Below, piece after piece: positions 62,701-64,000 of a stretch of DNA of 64,000 nt. The stretch comes from Micromonospora marina (GTDB lineage Bacteria; Actinomycetota; Actinomycetes; Mycobacteriales; Micromonosporaceae): contig NZ_FMCV01000029.1 in assembly GCF_900091565.1 (NCBI RefSeq), positions 1 to 64,000 on the forward strand. The letters run 5' to 3'. Positions within the stretch are counted from its first letter, which is position 1, and each line of letters starts with the position of its first letter. Both the position numbers and the translations under genes were made by a program. Under the pieces are notes generated by a model. The model did not search any database. It was not told the origin of the DNA and saw only the letters and a list, made by a program, of their open reading frames with translations.

Positions 62701-63694
62701 GCAGGCGGGCACTCTCCGGCAGCTCGACCAGATGGGCCACGATCACCAGGAACGGCTCGACGGCCGACGGCCGGGCCGCCCGGTCGTGGTCACCGCGGTC
62801 ACCGACCTCCGGGCCGAGCAGGTCCATCAACTCCTCGTACCGGCCGGAGAACAACCGCACCGGCCCGGCCGAGTCGTACGCGGTGGGGTGCGCGTTGTGC
62901 GGCAACCACTTGACCCAGTCCCACGGATCGCGGTGCACCTCCTCGGCGAGCACCGCGACCCGCAGCTCGTCCGGAGCGTGGAACGTCACCAGCTGCGCCA
63001 CCATCGCCCGGGCCAGGGCGACCGCGGACTCCACATCGCCCTCGAACTCGATGCTGGTGAAGCTGCGCAGCCCCACCGAGATCGGGATGCCGGACACCGT
63101 CCGGTACGCCTCGGAGAAGCGCCGCAGCGAGATGGACGACAGCGGTTCCAGGTCCTCGATCGGCTTTGTCGACGGCGGACTCAGTTCGAGCATGGCGTTC
63201 TGCCGGCCGATCCCGATCCGTACCCGGCCGAAGTCGTCGTGGCTGGGCCGCCGTTCCCACAGCCGGCTGCTCATCGCCACCGACCACAGCCAGCTCGGCT
63301 GCGGGTTGTTCCAGAGCACGTACTGCCGCTGCTGGTCCGCCGCGGCGCGGGCACGCCTGCGCAACTGGCCGATGTAGCGCAGGAAGTCCCGGCGTTCCCC
63401 GCGCATCTTGCGTTTCCGGTCGGCGGCGGCCCGGCCGATCTGCATGACGCCCATCAGCAACATACCGGCGGCCATCGCACCACCCATCACGTACATGATC
63501 GGTGAGCGGCTGAACAGCCCGAACATGGCCATCATCGCGCCCATGCCGAGGCCCATCGGCACGATCATCGCGAACGACCGGAAGTCCAGCGGCGCCTCCT
63601 CCGCCATCAGCGGCGGCTCCTGCAACTCGAGCCGGCCCTCGGGCGCGTCCGGACCGGCCGCCCGCGGCGGGCGCTTGACGGTGACCGTACTCAT
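59738..63694 (-). CDS. eccC: EccC, FtsK/SpoIIIE-type ATPase of type VII secretion
   Basis: 1318 residues, typical for a single-chain EccCab. Two N-terminal transmembrane segments lie near residues 40-85 (FAMIVPMGLGMGAMMAMFGL and the next). Three P-loop domains: ATPase 1 GATGSGKSELLRTLV (near 475) with Walker B VLVDFKGGATF; ATPase 2 GAPQSGKSTLLRSLLLG (near 833); ATPase 3 FGDNETGKSNVLRLVLR (near 1115). It is the motor that recognises WXG100-type substrates through the ATPase 3 pocket. No esx substrate gene is in the window. Its 5' end overlaps the next upstream gene by 4 bp. Confidence 0.97.
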   Translation of the reverse strand: MSTVTVKRPPRAAGPDAPEGRLELQEPPLMAEEAPLDFRSFAMIVPMGLGMGAMMAMFGLFSRSPIMYVMGGAMAAGMLLMGVMQIGRAAADRKRKMRGERRDFLRYIGQLRRRARAAADQQRQYVLWNNPQPSWLWSVAMSSRLWERRPSHDDFGRVRIGIGRQNAMLELSPPSTKPIEDLEPLSSISLRRFSEAYRTVSGIPISVGLRSFTSIEFEGDVESAVALARAMVAQLVTFHAPDELRVAVLAEEVHRDPWDWVKWLPHNAHPTAYDSAGPVRLFSGRYEELMDLLGPEVGDRGDHDRAARPSAVEPFLVIVAHLVELPESARLLGAGIRNVVLLDLTGGMPGGPKVLRLSVADDQVSYPAGETTGTAQRDGLDVTASEALARIIAPKRTSGTLDVVDEPMESSFELTTLLGIRDAYTFDVPALWRTRQPQRNRLTVPIGVTEDGEVIELDLKESAQGGMGPHGLLIGATGSGKSELLRTLVCALAATHSSEILNLVLVDFKGGATFLGMERLPHTSAVITNLADELPLVDRMQDALNGEMTRRQEALRASGYASLFDYEKARAAGAQLVPFPVLLIIVDEFSELLSSKSEFMDLFVSIGRLGRSLGVHLLLASQRLDEGRINRVEGHLSYRIALRTFSSMESRSVIGVGKAYELPPEPGNGYLRLDTTNLVRFKSAYVSGPYTGTGAVRERRDDEPAPLRVVEFTGRQVDTRHDPGRERLIAAEPTELAEEAEAATGPTLVEVLLDRLAGSGPPARQVWLPPLSAASSLDALLPSVVPDPVRGMTVDDPDAQGRLRVPVGVVDRPQDQLRELLTVDLGGADGHVGIAGAPQSGKSTLLRSLLLGLAFTNTPQEVQFYGLDFGGGGLSSVAGLPHIGSIATRMERDRVVRTIQEIGQVMERREAEFAARGLDSMQSYLAARARGDIDDPFGHVFLVIDGYYTMKQDFTELDSRFQELVSRGLSFGIHVIITATRWSEMRTWLRDLIGTKLELRLGDAMESEVGSRKAATVPNQPGRGLTSDGLHFLGALPRMDGSTQVTDLAEATKSVTEEIGTFWSGPPAPSVRMLPTVLPVERLPDPEPGFRVCLGLDEQRLAPVWHDFMTTPHLLVFGDNETGKSNVLRLVLRAIQRRWTPEQAKVVLGDSRRDLDTALPAAYQVGFGFTGDKLFELAGQAAVSMNRRVPGPEISSERMRRRDWWEGPELFVVVDDYDLMTKSGGVGSTLEPLLPLLAQGLTIGLHLIVARSTSGAMRAMMDPVIRRLWELGTPATLLSYPKEEGKFLGEAAPRRLPPGRAQRVTRRGVSLMQTGYVE

Positions 63695-64000
63695 CCGAGC
63701 ACCCCCGGGCCGGCGCCGCCGCCGGTCCAGGCGGCATCGTCCTGGTGGAGCAGTTTGACCGCGTACCGGTCGTTGCGGAAACGCTCGGCGGCCTTGAGGT
63801 CGTCCTCCTCCTCGTCGTCGGACCGACGCTGGGAGGCCGGTCCGGCCGTGCGCGCCTCGGCCTCGGCCCGCGCGCGTTCCTCGGCCTTCCGGGCCAGCCG
63901 ACGCTCCCGCATGATCAGGTACCGCTCCTCGACGGAGGGTTCCCGCCCACCGCAGCTCAGCCGCTCGTCCTCGTCGGCGGTCCGGGCTCCGGTGGCCGTC
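63691..64000 (-). CDS. Hypothetical protein upstream of eccC (5' part outside window)
   Basis: At least 102 residues; the frame is open to the end of the window. ATG 63910-63912 is an internal Met, so the true start is probably further upstream. Sequence is charged and coiled-coil-like: MRERRLARKAEERARAEAEA, then DEEEDDLKAAERFRNDRYAV, with a Gly-rich C-terminus. It overlaps the eccC start by 4 bp (leftward operon). No family is recognised; it may be an ESX-associated cytosolic protein. Confidence 0.55.
   Translation of the reverse strand, partial: TATGARTADEDERLSCGGREPSVEERYLIMRERRLARKAEERARAEAEARTAGPASQRRSDDEEEDDLKAAERFRNDRYAVKLLHQDDAAWTGGGAGPGVLG

Noticed and set aside
1..64000. Insertion sequences, integrases, tRNA or rRNA genes
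   Set aside because: I saw no transposase or integrase motifs and no tRNA-like cloverleaf or rRNA stretch in any region.

Overview
The window is very GC-rich DNA with GTG starts and many 4-base GTGA/ATGA gene overlaps. Together with ClpC, Spo0M, SARP regulators and an actinobacterial ESX (type VII) locus this points to an actinomycete, most likely Micromonosporaceae; the genus is inferred, not shown. The left edge cuts the 3' end of clpC and the right edge cuts a gene upstream of eccC.

Positions 435-28633 hold what looks like a compact enediyne biosynthetic cluster. An adenosine deaminase and an AraC-type regulator form a leftward pair, divergent from a rightward operon with the enediyne warhead cassette: UnbL/E3 (2634-3605), UnbV/E4, UnbU/E5, the iterative enediyne PKS PKSE (6563-12328; KS-AT-ACP-KR-DH-PPTase) and the hot-dog thioesterase TEBC/E10. 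It continues into a flavin reductase (E6-like), a membrane protein, a CopC-like protein, a methyltransferase and an EF-hand protein. A leftward block (24644-16102) encodes a RebM-like methyltransferase, sugar C-methyltransferase, sugar N-methyltransferase, sugar ketoreductase, GT1 glycosyltransferase, sugar aminotransferase, an FMN split-barrel protein and a P450. A DrrAB-type exporter and an AHSA1/START protein (possible CalC-like self-resistance) run rightward, and an NDP-hexose 2,3-dehydratase closes the set. The sugar genes predict a branched (dimethyl)amino-dideoxysugar; thymidylyltransferase and 4,6-dehydratase genes are absent and must come from elsewhere. Four near-identical 16-bp A+T-rich motifs plus one looser variant sit in the intergenic gaps of the tailoring half and are the best candidates for cluster-specific operators or promoters.

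Positions 28634-30583 are a boundary zone with little coding content, a conserved 73-residue protein and Spo0M. Positions 30910-39290 carry a complete type II Wadjet system (JetABCD), which defends against plasmids through an SMC-like complex and a TOPRIM nuclease. A roughly 630-bp gap leads to a secreted CBM32-PL7 alginate lyase followed by two perfect tandem hairpins.

From 41354 to the right edge is an ESX/type VII secretion region: a LuxR-type regulator with a large unknown protein, two tandem SARP/AfsR-like regulators, a YbaB-fold protein, then a leftward operon of eccC, eccD, eccB, a paralogue of the large unknown protein, and a fusion of a beta-helix, a CbxX/EccA-type AAA+ domain and a degenerate second AAA+ domain. 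Both large paralogues end in what looks like a degenerate ADP-ribosyltransferase-like fold. No WXG100 substrates, mycosin or EccE are present inside the window.
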